Source: Vreelandella malpeensis
GTDB lineage: Bacteria; Pseudomonadota; Gammaproteobacteria; Pseudomonadales; Halomonadaceae
Length of the DNA: 64,000 nt
Direction: 5' to 3'
NCBI RefSeq assembly: GCF_020622355.1
Contig: NZ_WHVL01000001.1
Span: 496,001-560,000, forward strand
The translations under genes and the position numbers were made by a program. Shown in pieces: positions 53,519-62,558 of this stretch. Each line of letters starts with the position of its first letter. The stretch's first letter is position 1. The notes beneath the pieces were generated by a model. The model ran no database searches. It had not been told where the DNA came from and worked only from the letters and a program-made list of their open reading frames with translations.

Positions 53519-54274
53519 GTGCATATACGCATCATCAACCCCAACACCACCGCGTCGATGACACGGGTGATCGAGCAGGCCGCCCGCGCGCTTGCCGGTG
53601 CCGACACGCATATCAGCGCCACCCAGCCAGAGGCCGGGCCGGTCTCCATCGAGAGCCACTTCGACGAGGCAGTGAGCGCCGTCGGCGTGGCCGAGGAGGT
53701 GCTCAAGGGCGAGCGCGAAGGCGGCATCGACGCCTACATCGTCGCCTGCTTCGGCGACCCGGGGCTGCTGGCCGCCCGCGAACTGACCCGGGCGCCGGTG
53801 ATCGGCATCGCCGAGGCGGGCTTTCATCTGGCCACCCTGATCAGCACGCGCTTCTCGATCGTCACCACCCTGGGACGTACCGGCATCATCGCCGAGCATC
53901 TGCTCGAGCAGTACGGCTTTCGTCACCACTGCCGGCGCATTCGCGCCGCGGAAATCCCGGTGCTCGATCTCGAGCACGACCCGGATGCGGCGTTCAAGCG
54001 TATCGTCGCGGAGTGCTGCCGGGCGCGTGACGAGGATGGCATCGGCGCCATCGTGCTGGGCTGTGGCGGCATGGCCAACCTGACCGAGGCGATCAGCCGC
54101 GAGGTGGGCCTGCCGGTAGTGGAGGGCGTGGGGGCGGCCCTCAAGCTCGCCGAGTCGCTGGTGGGGCTGGGCCTTCAGACCAGCAAGCACGGCGACCTGG
54201 ACTATCCGCGCCCGAAACCCTTTACCGGCAAGTTCGCCGAGCTCTCCGAGCTTCGCCTGCCGCCGGGCCACTGA
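53519..54274 (+). CDS. Aspartate/glutamate-racemase family, allantoin/hydantoin racemase (HpxA-like)
   Basis: 251 residues from GTG 53519 (VHIRIINPNTT); the upstream frame would run through the operator. Seen: the N-terminal INPNTTASMT motif of hydantoin/allantoin racemases, first catalytic Cys in IVACFGDPGLLAARE and second in VLGCGGMANLT. In this context allantoin racemase is the likely activity, interconverting allantoin enantiomers made by spontaneous or UraD-catalysed steps for a stereospecific allantoinase. It is followed by an NCS1 permease gene. Confidence 0.85.
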   Translation: MHIRIINPNTTASMTRVIEQAARALAGADTHISATQPEAGPVSIESHFDEAVSAVGVAEEVLKGEREGGIDAYIVACFGDPGLLAARELTRAPVIGIAEAGFHLATLISTRFSIVTTLGRTGIIAEHLLEQYGFRHHCRRIRAAEIPVLDLEHDPDAAFKRIVAECCRARDEDGIGAIVLGCGGMANLTEAISREVGLPVVEGVGAALKLAESLVGLGLQTSKHGDLDYPRPKPFTGKFAELSELRLPPGH

Positions 54275-54413
54275 GGCCGCCCATAACCGAGAGATCATCG
54301 CGACACTCATAACAACGATAGTTAAACAGCACCGTTAGCACGCCACGCCGCAAGCGTCGCCCGGCACCACCGGGCACAACTACAACGTCTATAAATCTTG
54401 CGAGGACGGTACG

Positions 54414-55775
54414 ATGAGCACTTCTGGACTGACGACAGAGGCCGCAAGCCCGCCGGTCGACTCCGGCAACAAGGCGCTGGGCGATGAGAGCCTGGCACCG
54501 CAGCAGACGCGCATCATGGGGCGCGGCTCCTACTTTCTGGCCTGGTTTGGCGGCTGCGTGTCGATCGGCACCTTCGCCATGGGCTCGAGCGTGGTCGGCA
54601 CGCTCAACCTCATACAGGCCACGCTCGCCATCGCCATCGGCTGTTTCATCATCGGCGTGGCGCTGGCGATCAACGGCGCCGCCGGCTACAAGTACGGCAT
54701 CCCCTTCATGGTCCAGGCGCGTCCGGCCTTCGGCTTCACGGGGACGCGCATTCCCGGGCTCGTTCGCGCGGTGCCGGCGATCGTCTGGTACGGCTTCCAG
54801 AGCTGGATCGGCGCGGGCGCGCTGAACATGGTGTCGACCACCCTCTTTGGCTTCGACAATCTGGTGTTCTACTTCATCGCCTTCCAGTTGCTGCAGATCG
54901 CGCTCTCCGTGACCGGCTTCCAGGGCATCAAGTGGCTGGAGAACATCGGCAGCGCCTTCATCCTGTTGTCGTTGACCTACATGTTCTACGCCACCGTGCA
55001 GCGCTACGGCGACGAGCTCTCTGCGAGCCTGTTCACCATGGAAGGCTCCTGGGGGCTGCCGTTCTGGGGCGCGACGATGCTGTTTCTGGGCATCTACAGC
55101 ACCATGATGCTCAATGTCAGCGACTACTCCCGCGAACATGAAAAAGGCACCGGTGGCGGGCTTTTGACCACCATCTACGCCATGTCAATTTTGCCTTGCA
55201 CGCTGTTCATGGGGCTGATCGGTTTCATGGTGTCCGAGGCGACCGGCACCGCCGACCCCATCCAGGTGTTCGCCAACGCCGTGGACAACACCCCGCTTTT
55301 GATGACCACGCTTCTGTTCATCGCCTTCGCCCAGGTGACCACCAACGTGCTCAACAACGTGGTGCCGCCGACCTACGTGTTGATGGACGTGTTCAAGATG
55401 CGCTTTTCCACCGCCACCATCGTGGTCGGCCTTCTGGCCTTTCTGACCTTCCCCTGGAAGCTGGTGCAGCCAGAATCCGCCGCCGGGCTTCAGCTGTTCG
55501 TGCAGACCTATTCCGCGTTCCTGGGGCCAATCTTCGCCATTCTGGTGGTGGACTACTACCTGATTCGCCGCCGCACGCTGGATCTCGGCAAGCTCTACGA
55601 CCCGCAGGGCCCTTATCAGGGCGTCAACCTGGCCGCCGTGATCGCCATGGCGGTGGGCATCGTGGCCGCTCTCGCGTTCTCGGCCATCTCCTGGTACGCA
55701 AGCCTCGTGCCGGCGGGGCTGACCTACTACCTGCTGATGCGCCACTGGGCGCACTGCCGTCGCTTCACTTCGTGA
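54414..55775 (+). CDS. NCS1 family permease, purine/cytosine or allantoin type
   Basis: 453 residues with about 12 helices. Seen: the NCS1 features WFGGCVSIGTFAMG, YKYGIPFMVQARPAFGFTG and VVDYYLIRRRTLDLGKLY. NCS1 carriers import nucleobases, hydantoins or allantoin with sodium or protons. Sequence alone does not decide the ligand; the position after the racemase gene and before a second NCS1 carrier suggests allantoin, urate or a purine. A terminator follows at 55791-55810. Confidence 0.9.
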   Translation: MSTSGLTTEAASPPVDSGNKALGDESLAPQQTRIMGRGSYFLAWFGGCVSIGTFAMGSSVVGTLNLIQATLAIAIGCFIIGVALAINGAAGYKYGIPFMVQARPAFGFTGTRIPGLVRAVPAIVWYGFQSWIGAGALNMVSTTLFGFDNLVFYFIAFQLLQIALSVTGFQGIKWLENIGSAFILLSLTYMFYATVQRYGDELSASLFTMEGSWGLPFWGATMLFLGIYSTMMLNVSDYSREHEKGTGGGLLTTIYAMSILPCTLFMGLIGFMVSEATGTADPIQVFANAVDNTPLLMTTLLFIAFAQVTTNVLNNVVPPTYVLMDVFKMRFSTATIVVGLLAFLTFPWKLVQPESAAGLQLFVQTYSAFLGPIFAILVVDYYLIRRRTLDLGKLYDPQGPYQGVNLAAVIAMAVGIVAALAFSAISWYASLVPAGLTYYLLMRHWAHCRRFTS

Positions 55776-55790
55776 GCCTTCGTTCCCCTT

Positions 55791-55810
55791 GCCGCCTTCG
55801 GGCGGCCTTT
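55791..55810 (+). terminator. Rho-independent terminator
   Basis: GCCGCC, loop TTCG, GGCGGC, then CTTTT. It lies 15 bp after the first NCS1 stop and 40 bp before the second NCS1 gene. Confidence 0.85.
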
Positions 55811-55849
55811 TAACGTCACGATCACTCCCTCAGACGCAAGGATTCAACA

Positions 55850-57325
55850 ATGCACGAGCAGCCACCGGTCAGTGAGCTCGATATCCAACGAATCGATCCA
55901 AGTCTCTACAACGAGGACCTCGCCCCGCTCAAGCCCGAAGCACGCAGCTGGGGCGCCTTCGAGATCTTCAACGTCTGGTCCAACGACATACAGAGCCTGT
56001 TCGGCTATACCCTGGCCGCCTCGCTGTTTCTGAGCTACGGGCTCAACGGCTGGGCGGTGATGGCGGCGATCATCCTGGCCGGCGTCGTGGTCATGTTCCT
56101 GGTCAACCTGACCGGCAAGCCCAGCGTGAAGTACGGCATTCCGTTTCCGGTGATGGTGCGCGCAAGCCTCGGCGTGCGCGGCGCCAACCTTCCGGCCATG
56201 CTGCGCGCCATCGTGGGCATCTTCTGGTACGGCGTGCAGACCTACTTCGCCTCCACCGCGGTGGCGCTTCTGATCACTGCCTTCGTCGGCGCGGGCAGCG
56301 GTGCCACCTTCCTCGGGCTTTCGCCGGTGGCCTGGCTCTCCTTCTTCATCGTCTGGGTGTTCCAGATCGCGATCTTCTGGCAGGGCATCGAGCGCATCAA
56401 GCACTTTCTCAACTGGGCGGGGCCGCTGGTCTACCTGGTGATGGTGGTGCTGATGGGCGTGGTCTGGTACCAGGCCGGCGACGAATTGCTGCCGGCGGTG
56501 GGGTCGATCTTCAGCGGCAGTGGTGAGGCGAGCACGGGATCGATCGCGGCGTTCTTCGCCATCGTCGGCACCATGGTGGCCTACTTCGCCGCGGTGGTGA
56601 TCAATTTCGGCGACTTCACCCGCTTCGTGAAGACCGAGCGCCAGATGAAGCTCGGCAACCTTCTGGGTCTGCCGCTGAACGTGGCGTTCTTCTCCTTCAT
56701 CGCGCTGATCATCACCGCCGGCACCCTGGTGCTGTTCGGCGAGGCGCTGACCAACCCGGCGGACATCGTCGAGCGGGTCGATTCGCTGCCGCTGACCATC
56801 GTCGCAGCACTCACCTTCTTCGCCGCCACCGTGGGCATCAACCTGGTGGCGAACTTCATTCCCCCGGCCTATGACCTGGCGAACCTGTTCCCCAGCAAGA
56901 TCAGCTTCAAGACCGGCGGTCTGATCACCGCGATCATCGCGTTCTTCGTCGGCGCGCTGTGGGTTTCCGTGATCAGCCAGATCGGCGTGCCGGGCTTCGT
57001 CAACGCCCTCGGCGCGGTGGTGGCGCCCTTCTACGGCATCATCGTGGTGGATTACTACCTGATCAAGCGCCAGCACCTGAACATGGAGGAGCTCTTCAGC
57101 TCGAAGCCGGGCAGCGCCTACTACTACGTGAAGGGCTGGAACCGGCGCGCGCTGATGGCCTTCGCCGGCGCGGCGCTGTTTTCGCTCGCCACCGTGCTGG
57201 TACCGGCACTCGCCGTGCTGGGCGGTTACGGCTGGCTGATCGGCGCGGGGCTTGGTGGGCTGATCTACTACGCGCTGATGCGCGAGTTCAAGGCGACCCC
57301 GGCGATGAACCACCAGGGCACTTAG
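55850..57325 (+). CDS. NCS1 family permease, allantoin/hydantoin type
   Basis: 491 residues, a second NCS1 carrier only distantly like its neighbour. Seen: the N-terminal LYNEDLAPLKPEARSW and WSNDIQSLFGYTLAASLFLS, GKPSVKYGIPFPVMVRASLG, FWYGVQTYFASTAVALL and VVDYYLIKRQHLNMEELF. The WN/WYGxQ signature and length resemble PucI/HyuP (Mhp1) permeases for allantoin or hydantoins. It has its own terminator behind it and no palindromic site visible in front. Confidence 0.9.
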   Translation: MHEQPPVSELDIQRIDPSLYNEDLAPLKPEARSWGAFEIFNVWSNDIQSLFGYTLAASLFLSYGLNGWAVMAAIILAGVVVMFLVNLTGKPSVKYGIPFPVMVRASLGVRGANLPAMLRAIVGIFWYGVQTYFASTAVALLITAFVGAGSGATFLGLSPVAWLSFFIVWVFQIAIFWQGIERIKHFLNWAGPLVYLVMVVLMGVVWYQAGDELLPAVGSIFSGSGEASTGSIAAFFAIVGTMVAYFAAVVINFGDFTRFVKTERQMKLGNLLGLPLNVAFFSFIALIITAGTLVLFGEALTNPADIVERVDSLPLTIVAALTFFAATVGINLVANFIPPAYDLANLFPSKISFKTGGLITAIIAFFVGALWVSVISQIGVPGFVNALGAVVAPFYGIIVVDYYLIKRQHLNMEELFSSKPGSAYYYVKGWNRRALMAFAGAALFSLATVLVPALAVLGGYGWLIGAGLGGLIYYALMREFKATPAMNHQGT

Positions 57326-57344
57326 TATTGGATGAGTAGACAAG

Positions 57345-57374
57345 ACGCCACCGGTGACCCCGGTGGCGTTTTTC
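57345..57374 (+). terminator. Rho-independent terminator
   Basis: ACGCCACCGG (57345-57354) and CCGGTGGCGT (57360-57369) form a 10-bp stem, followed by T and a T-run. It ends the second NCS1 gene, just before the convergent GntR gene. Confidence 0.9.
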
Positions 57375-57375
57375 G

Positions 57376-58092
57376 TCAGCGCCCGAAGATCCGCTGCAGG
57401 TCCGGGGCGTCCTCTTCTTCTTCCACCATCGACAGCGACGCCTCGATGGCCTTCAGGTGGCGGCTCATGAAGGCAGTGGCACGCTCGGCGTTGCCGGCTT
57501 CCAGGTAGCCGATCAGATCGTCATGGTCGTGGGACTCGCAGCCCAGATGACCGCGATGGCCGTAGACCGCGAGGATCAGCGAAGAGCGCGAGCAGAGCCG
57601 TTCGACGAATTCGGTGAGCGTGGCGTTGCCGGAAAGCCTGGCCAGTTGGACATGAAAATCCGCCGACAGGCGAATCGCTGCGCTCTGGCGACCGCCGCGC
57701 AGCGCCTGGCGCTCCTCGGCGGCCAGGGAACGCAGCGCCTGAACATCGTCGGGCGTCAGCCGGCGCGCCACGTCCTTCATCAGCCCGCACTCGATGAGCT
57801 GGCGGGCGTCGAACACGTCCTTGGCCTCCTCGGCGGTGGGCCGGGTGACGCTGGCTCCGCGCCGTGGCGTCAGCGTGACGAGCTGCTCCAGCGACAGGCG
57901 CTGGAGAATCTTGCGAATCCCGGTGCGGCTGATGCCGAACACCTCCGACAGGGCATCCTCGCGCAGGCGCGCGCCGGGCTTGAGCCGCTGCTCCACGATG
58001 GCATCGCTCACCGCGCGGTAGATCGATTCGTGGCGCTCGTCACCGTCGCGCTCCATCACACGGCGCTTGATGGCCGCTCGCTCGTCACTCAT
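57376..58092 (-). CDS. GntR family transcriptional regulator, FCD (FadR-like) type
   Basis: 238 residues. N-terminal winged helix with IVEQRLKPGARLREDALSEV and FGISRTGIRKILQRLSLEQL, then a helical FCD effector domain containing VFDARQLIECGLMKDVARRL and metal-type His positions (ADFHVQLARL, RSSLILAVYGH). It is 40 bp after uraH on the same strand and is the only GntR regulator in the block. FCD regulators typically bind palindromes like TTGTATACAA; such sites lie before allE, puuE, the racemase gene and uraD/uraH, so it is the likely local controller. Confidence 0.9.
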   Translation of the reverse strand: MSDERAAIKRRVMERDGDERHESIYRAVSDAIVEQRLKPGARLREDALSEVFGISRTGIRKILQRLSLEQLVTLTPRRGASVTRPTAEEAKDVFDARQLIECGLMKDVARRLTPDDVQALRSLAAEERQALRGGRQSAAIRLSADFHVQLARLSGNATLTEFVERLCSRSSLILAVYGHRGHLGCESHDHDDLIGYLEAGNAERATAFMSRHLKAIEASLSMVEEEEDAPDLQRIFGR

Positions 58093-58132
58093 TGCCGCTC
58101 CTTCTGGTTGTCGTCACCGCCCGACGCGCCGC

Positions 58133-58486
58133 TCAGCTGCCGCGATAAGTGGAGTATCCGAAAGGCGACAGCAGCAGCGGCACGTGATAGTGCTGGCTTT
58201 CGTCCGCCACGCCGAAGCGAAGCGGAATCACGTCCAGAAACCGTGGTTCCGTGGCCTCGATCCCGTGGGTGCGCAGGTAGTCGCCGGCGTGGAACACCAG
58301 CTCGTACTCGCCCGGGGTGAAGTCCTCTCCCTGCAGCACCGGTTCGTCGCAGCGACCGTCACTGTTGGTAACGACGCTTCCCAGGTGCTCGCGCTTGCCG
58401 GCACAGACCCGAAAGACCTCGATGGTAATGCCTTCGCCGGGCTGCCCCTTGGCCGTGTCCAGTACGTGGGTTGTGAGCCATCCCAT
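58133..58486 (-). CDS. uraH: Hydroxyisourate hydrolase
   Basis: Hydrolyses 5-hydroxyisourate from urate oxidation to OHCU. 117 residues, a transthyretin-like fold. Seen: the N-terminal LTTHVLDTAKGQPGEGITIE, the GEYELVFHAGDYLRTHG region, HYHVPLLLSPFGYSTYRGS with the diagnostic YRGS C-terminus. AAGGAG precedes the ATG. It leads the minus-strand unit with the GntR gene. Confidence 0.96.
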   Translation of the reverse strand: MGWLTTHVLDTAKGQPGEGITIEVFRVCAGKREHLGSVVTNSDGRCDEPVLQGEDFTPGEYELVFHAGDYLRTHGIEATEPRFLDVIPLRFGVADESQHYHVPLLLSPFGYSTYRGS

Positions 58487-58555
58487 AGCGTCTCCTTGGC
58501 GTTGCGCTCGATGTCGTTTGACCTATAGGTCAAAGAGTACTGGTGATACCATCGA

Positions 58556-58563
58556 TTGTATAC
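58556..58563. promoter_or_regulatory. Candidate GntR-type operator between uraH and uraD
   Basis: TTGTATAC followed by G, one base off the TGTATACA palindrome, 36 bp before uraD and 69 bp before uraH start. It could control both divergent units. Confidence 0.55.
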
Positions 58564-58599
58564 GCCAATGCCGTTGACGCAGGTTAAGGAGAATGCGCC

Positions 58600-59148
58600 G
58601 TGCCCCTCTCTTCAAGCAACGCCCCACACCGCCTCTCGCCGCGGCCCAGCCAGTGCGGACTCGAAGCGTTTCTCGACCATTACGGCGACGTCTTCGAGCA
58701 TTCGCCCTGGGTCGCCCGCCACGCCTGGGAGTCGGGGCTGGATGCCACTCACGACGACCCGTCGGTACTGGCGGAGAAGATGGGCCAGGCGCTGCGCGAG
58801 GCGACCCCGGAGGAGCAGTTGGCGGTGATCCGCGCGCATCCAGATCTGGCGGGCAAGGCGGCGCTTGCCGGGGACCTGACCGCGTCGTCCAAGAGCGAGC
58901 AGGCCGGCGCCGGGCTCGACCAGTGCACGCCGGAAGAGTACACGCGCTTCGAAGCGCTCAACGACGCCTATCGTGAGACATTCGGCTTTCCCTTCGTGAT
59001 CGCGGTCAAGGGGCTCGATCGCCACGCGATTCTCGACGCCTTCGCGGCGCGCCTTGACAACGCCCCGGCCGTCGAGCGCGCCACCGCCATCGAACAGATC
59101 GTGTGCATCGCCCGCTTTCGGCTGATCGCGATGAGCGAGCGCGACTAG
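58600..59148 (+). CDS. uraD: OHCU decarboxylase
   Basis: Converts OHCU to S-allantoin. 182 residues from a GTG at 58600. Seen: the FEHSPWVARHAWESGL region with catalytic His, VIRAHPDLAGKAALAGDLTA, SKSEQAGAGLDQ, and FGFPFVIAVKGLDRHAILDA followed by RFRLIAMSERD. These are the conserved UraD blocks. Divergent from uraH. Urate oxidase, which would feed this step, is not in the window. Confidence 0.95.
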   Translation: MPLSSSNAPHRLSPRPSQCGLEAFLDHYGDVFEHSPWVARHAWESGLDATHDDPSVLAEKMGQALREATPEEQLAVIRAHPDLAGKAALAGDLTASSKSEQAGAGLDQCTPEEYTRFEALNDAYRETFGFPFVIAVKGLDRHAILDAFAARLDNAPAVERATAIEQIVCIARFRLIAMSERD

Positions 59149-59158
59149 CGCCCACGAA

Positions 59159-59184
59159 AAAGCCGCGCCCGGGGGCGCGGCTTT
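59159..59184. terminator. Bidirectional terminator between uraD and phasin gene
   Basis: AAAGCCGCGCC (59159-59169), 4-nt loop, GGCGCGGCTTT (59174-59184). Poly-A on one side and poly-T-like on the other serve both convergent genes. Confidence 0.85.
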
Positions 59185-59199
59185 GCAGTGCGGCAGAAC

Positions 59200-59556
59200 C
59201 TATTTGTTCAGGCTGTTGGCCGCCTTCTGGGTGTTCTCTTCGGCCATCTTCTGGCTGTCCTGCATGAAGTCCTGGCCGATCGAGGTGACTTTCTCGGAAT
59301 CACCTTTTATGCGCTCCATGAAATCAGAAGCGGTCTTCTGCTGGGTCTGCATCGCCTTCTTGAAGCTCTCGGCATCCTTGACGTCGAGCCAGGTGCGCGC
59401 CTGGGCGATGCTCATGTCCGAGTAGGCGCGCGCGGCGTCGATCTGGGCGCTCAGCAGACGCTCGTAGTAGTCGAGCGCGGCCAGCGTGTACGAACGCATG
59501 GGCGAGACGAAAACGGATTCAAACTGCTGTTTGGTGTTCTCTGCGGTCCTGTCCAT
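59200..59556 (-). CDS. Phasin family protein
   Basis: 118 residues from ATG 59556 (AGGAGG 7 nt before; the GTG at 59559 is less likely). All-helical, with the pattern VSPMRSYTLAALDYYERLLS and LDVKDAESFKKAMQTQQKTA of PHA-granule phasins (phasin_2). It would coat polyhydroxyalkanoate granules; Halomonas species store PHB. The synthase genes are not here. Confidence 0.85.
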   Translation of the reverse strand: MDRTAENTKQQFESVFVSPMRSYTLAALDYYERLLSAQIDAARAYSDMSIAQARTWLDVKDAESFKKAMQTQQKTASDFMERIKGDSEKVTSIGQDFMQDSQKMAEENTQKAANSLNK

Positions 59557-59699
59557 CACATAACCTCCTGGTCGTCAGCGATTCGACACGCACTGGTCTC
59601 AGCGGTCGACAGCAAAGCGTTTGCCTTGACTCCCTGTAAGCTAGCAGCGCATTTTGTGCAGTGCAACATGAATTTCGTGACACTTTTCCATCGCCTTGC

Positions 59700-60392
59700 C
59701 TACACGTCGCGCACGGTAGGCGCGCGCCCGGCCATACCGTCATGAACGGCCAGCATTTTTTCGAACCAGCGCGCCACCGGCGTGGCGTCATCAACGAGCA
59801 CTTCCCGGGAAACCACGTGGGCCCACATGAAGCTTCCGAACAGCAGGTAATCGGTGCCGGCGGGCGCCTGGCCATCGAGAAAGGGGCTCTGCTCGAGCAG
59901 CGCGTTGACCGGCACCAGCGCCTTTTTGAGCTGCTCGCGCCCCTGAACCGGGTCATGCAGTTCCTCTAAGCGCATCCCGATCGCCGCCTCCCGGGTGCGC
60001 CGGAAGTAGTCGCGGTCGTCGGGGTGGATGGCCGCCAGAAGATCCATCACCACGATGCGCAGTAGCGCCGGGCTGACGCTGCGCTCGACGAACAGCTTGA
60101 ACAGCAACGCCCGCTGGCAGGCGAGCCCGTCGCCTAGCAGCGGCGCCTCGGCGTAGGTGGCGTCGAGATAGCGCATGATCTCGAAGCTGTCGGTGACCAC
60201 CTTCTCGCCATCCACCAGCACCGGCACCTTGTCGTGATCGGCGAAGGCGAGCTTCTCCTTCTGCTGAAAACGCCAGGGCTCGGTGCGATAGGCCAGCCCC
60301 TTGTGAGCCATGGAAAGGTGCACGCGCCAGCAGTAAGGCGAAAAGCGCAGGCGCTCGTCGCGCCCGTAAAGGTCATACACGATACGATCCAT
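59700..60392 (-). CDS. Glutathione S-transferase family protein
   Basis: 230 residues from ATG 60392 (GAGG before it). N-terminal thioredoxin-like domain with LRFSPYCWRVHLSMAHKGLA, where SPYC holds the likely active residue, the cis-Pro element KVPVLVDG and the DSFEIMRYLD glutathione contact; the C-terminal helical domain ends with the RWFEKMLAVHDG block. Members include beta-etherase and dehalogenase-like GSTs; substrate unknown. Stand-alone gene between phasin and lactate permease. Confidence 0.88.
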   Translation of the reverse strand: MDRIVYDLYGRDERLRFSPYCWRVHLSMAHKGLAYRTEPWRFQQKEKLAFADHDKVPVLVDGEKVVTDSFEIMRYLDATYAEAPLLGDGLACQRALLFKLFVERSVSPALLRIVVMDLLAAIHPDDRDYFRRTREAAIGMRLEELHDPVQGREQLKKALVPVNALLEQSPFLDGQAPAGTDYLLFGSFMWAHVVSREVLVDDATPVARWFEKMLAVHDGMAGRAPTVRDV

Positions 60393-60746
60393 CAAGCCAC
60401 CTCATCGACGTTAAGCACCGCTTTAGCATGCGCTTTCGTACCCGTTCGGCGCAAGCGTCGTCGTCGAGGCCAGCCCCTTTCCCCTGCCCTGTCTATTAGT
60501 CTAATGCGTTGAACCGCCCTCCGGGATTTCCACCCTCTTTAAATCAATTCAATACAATCACTTGGAGCCGGTCTTCAGCATGGATTCAATGATTTCCCCT
60601 GCCTTGTACGGGCAAGGCATTGCCTTCTCGGTGGTCACCGCGCGGTGCGGGTCGTATCGTGCATAGGACGGTGCCAGGTCACTCAAGCCTTGGTGCCTGC
60701 CATGAAAAAAGCGTAGCCGACCAACACAACAAGGGGCCGTTTTTCG
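60393..60746. other. Upstream region of lldP with a hairpin and a short open frame
   Basis: 354 bp. It holds GCCTTG (60601-60606) and CAAGGC (60613-60618), a 6-bp hairpin, within an open frame of 28 codons starting ATG 60580 (MDSMISPALYGQGIAFSVV) with only a weak, distant GGAG. It may be a leader of lldP or unrelated. No other gene supported. Confidence 0.35.
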
Positions 60747-62441
60747 ATGAGTGACACGATACTTGCCTTACTGGCATTTCTGCCGCTGCTGTTGGCGGGG
60801 GTCTTGCTGATTGGCTTCAAGATACCCGCCAAGATCGCCATGCCGATCGTCTTCCTGACCGCCGCGGTCATCGGCCTGACGGTGTGGGACATGAGTTTTA
60901 CCCGCGTGGCAGCCTCCACCATCCAGGGGTTGATCCAGACCGCGGGACTTTTATGGATCATCTTCGGGGCGATCTTGCTGCTCAATACCCTCAAGCACTC
61001 CGGCGGCATCACCGCGATCCGCAACGGCTTTTCCGGCATCAGCCCGGACCGCCGGGTGCAGGCGCTGATCGTTGCCTGGCTGTTCGGCTGCTTCATCGAA
61101 GGGGCCTCGGGCTTCGGCACGCCGGCGGCGGTGGCGGCCCCCTTGATGGTAGCGCTTGGCTTCCCGGCACTCGCCGCCGTGGTAGTGGGCATGATGATCC
61201 AGTCCACGCCGGTCTCCTTCGGCGCGGTGGGCACCCCGATCATCGTCGGCGTCGGCACCGGGGTGGACCGGGCAGGCATCACCGCAGAGCTCGAGGCCGC
61301 AGGCTCGAGCTGGGACGTGTTCTTTCAGACCATCACCAGCGAAGTGGCTATCACCCACGGCATTGTCGGCATCCTGATGCCGTTGATCCTGGTCACCGTG
61401 ATGGTGCGCTTTTTCGGGGCGAACAAATCCTGGAAGGAGGGGCTCTCGATCACGCCCTTCGCGCTCTTCACCGGGTTCGCCTTCGTCATTCCCTACATGC
61501 TGGTGGGCGTGCTGCTGGGCCCGGAGTTCCCGTCGATGATCGGCGCCATGGTGGGGCTCGCCATCGTGGTCCCGGCGGCGCGCAAGGGCTTCTTGCTGCC
61601 CAAGGACACCTGGGACTTTCCGGAGGCCACCGCCTGGCCGGACGAGTGGATCGGCAACCTGCAGATCAAGCTCGAGGACGTGGCGGGCAAGGCGCCGATG
61701 TCTACCCTGCGAGGCTGGATTCCCTACGTGCTGCTGGCGCTGTTTCTGGTCGCCTCTCGCACTATCGAACCACTTCAGGCCGCGCTGACCTCGATCAACC
61801 TCAACTGGGCCAATATTCTGGGTGAGACCGGGGTGAGCGGGGGCGTTCAACCGCTCTACCTGCCCGGTGGCATCATCCTGGCGGTGGTGTCGATCACCTA
61901 CTTCCTGCACAAGATGAACGGTGCGCAGCTGAAGGCGGCGGTGTCGGAATCCACCAAGACCATCTTCGGGGCGGGGTTCGTGCTCATCTTTACCGTGCCG
62001 ATGGTGCGCATCCTGATCAACTCCGGCGTCAACGGGGCGGATCTCGTCTCCATGCCGGTGATGATGGCTCAGGCGGTGGCTAACGGGGTGGGTGACATCT
62101 ATCCCTTCTTCGCGCCGGCGGTCGGGGCGCTGGGCGCCTTCATCGCGGGCTCCAACACGGTCTCGAACCTGATGCTGGCGGAGTTCCAGTTCAGCGTCGC
62201 CCAGACCCTTGGGATCTCCACCGCGATGATGATCGCACTTCAAGCCGTGGGCGCGGCGGCGGGCAACATGATCGCCATCCACAACGTGGTGGCGGCCTCG
62301 GCCACGGTAGGGCTTCTGGGGCGTGAAGGCGCGACCATCCGTATCACCATCCTGCCGACGATCTACTATCTGACCGCCACCGGCATCATCGCGCTGATCG
62401 CCTTCTATGTGCTGGGGGTAACGGACCCGCTGGTCTCGTGA
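60747..62441 (+). CDS. lldP: L-lactate permease
   Basis: 564 residues, the normal LldP length, with about 14 helices. Seen: [60 protein letters not shown] and [20 protein letters not shown], all diagnostic. It imports lactate (and glycolate) with protons. The D-lactate-dehydrogenase-like protein at the window end is on the opposite strand but probably in the same pathway. Short GTCCTGAACC-like repeats follow the stop. Confidence 0.96.
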   Translation: MSDTILALLAFLPLLLAGVLLIGFKIPAKIAMPIVFLTAAVIGLTVWDMSFTRVAASTIQGLIQTAGLLWIIFGAILLLNTLKHSGGITAIRNGFSGISPDRRVQALIVAWLFGCFIEGASGFGTPAAVAAPLMVALGFPALAAVVVGMMIQSTPVSFGAVGTPIIVGVGTGVDRAGITAELEAAGSSWDVFFQTITSEVAITHGIVGILMPLILVTVMVRFFGANKSWKEGLSITPFALFTGFAFVIPYMLVGVLLGPEFPSMIGAMVGLAIVVPAARKGFLLPKDTWDFPEATAWPDEWIGNLQIKLEDVAGKAPMSTLRGWIPYVLLALFLVASRTIEPLQAALTSINLNWANILGETGVSGGVQPLYLPGGIILAVVSITYFLHKMNGAQLKAAVSESTKTIFGAGFVLIFTVPMVRILINSGVNGADLVSMPVMMAQAVANGVGDIYPFFAPAVGALGAFIAGSNTVSNLMLAEFQFSVAQTLGISTAMMIALQAVGAAAGNMIAIHNVVAASATVGLLGREGATIRITILPTIYYLTATGIIALIAFYVLGVTDPLVS

Positions 62442-62511
62442 CCCGCGAATGTCCTGAACCGGGCGCGTCCTGAACCAGAGAGTCCTGACCTGCAGAGATG
62501 GGCGCTTAACG

Positions 62512-62541
62512 AAAAAAAACCACCCCGCCGGGGTGGTTTTT
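62512..62541. terminator. Bidirectional terminator after lldP
   Basis: AAACCACCCC and GGGGTGGTTT around a 3-nt loop, with poly-A before and poly-T after. It lies between lldP and the convergent carbonic anhydrase gene. Confidence 0.9.
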
Positions 62542-62558
62542 CGTTGAGGGCAGCGGGC

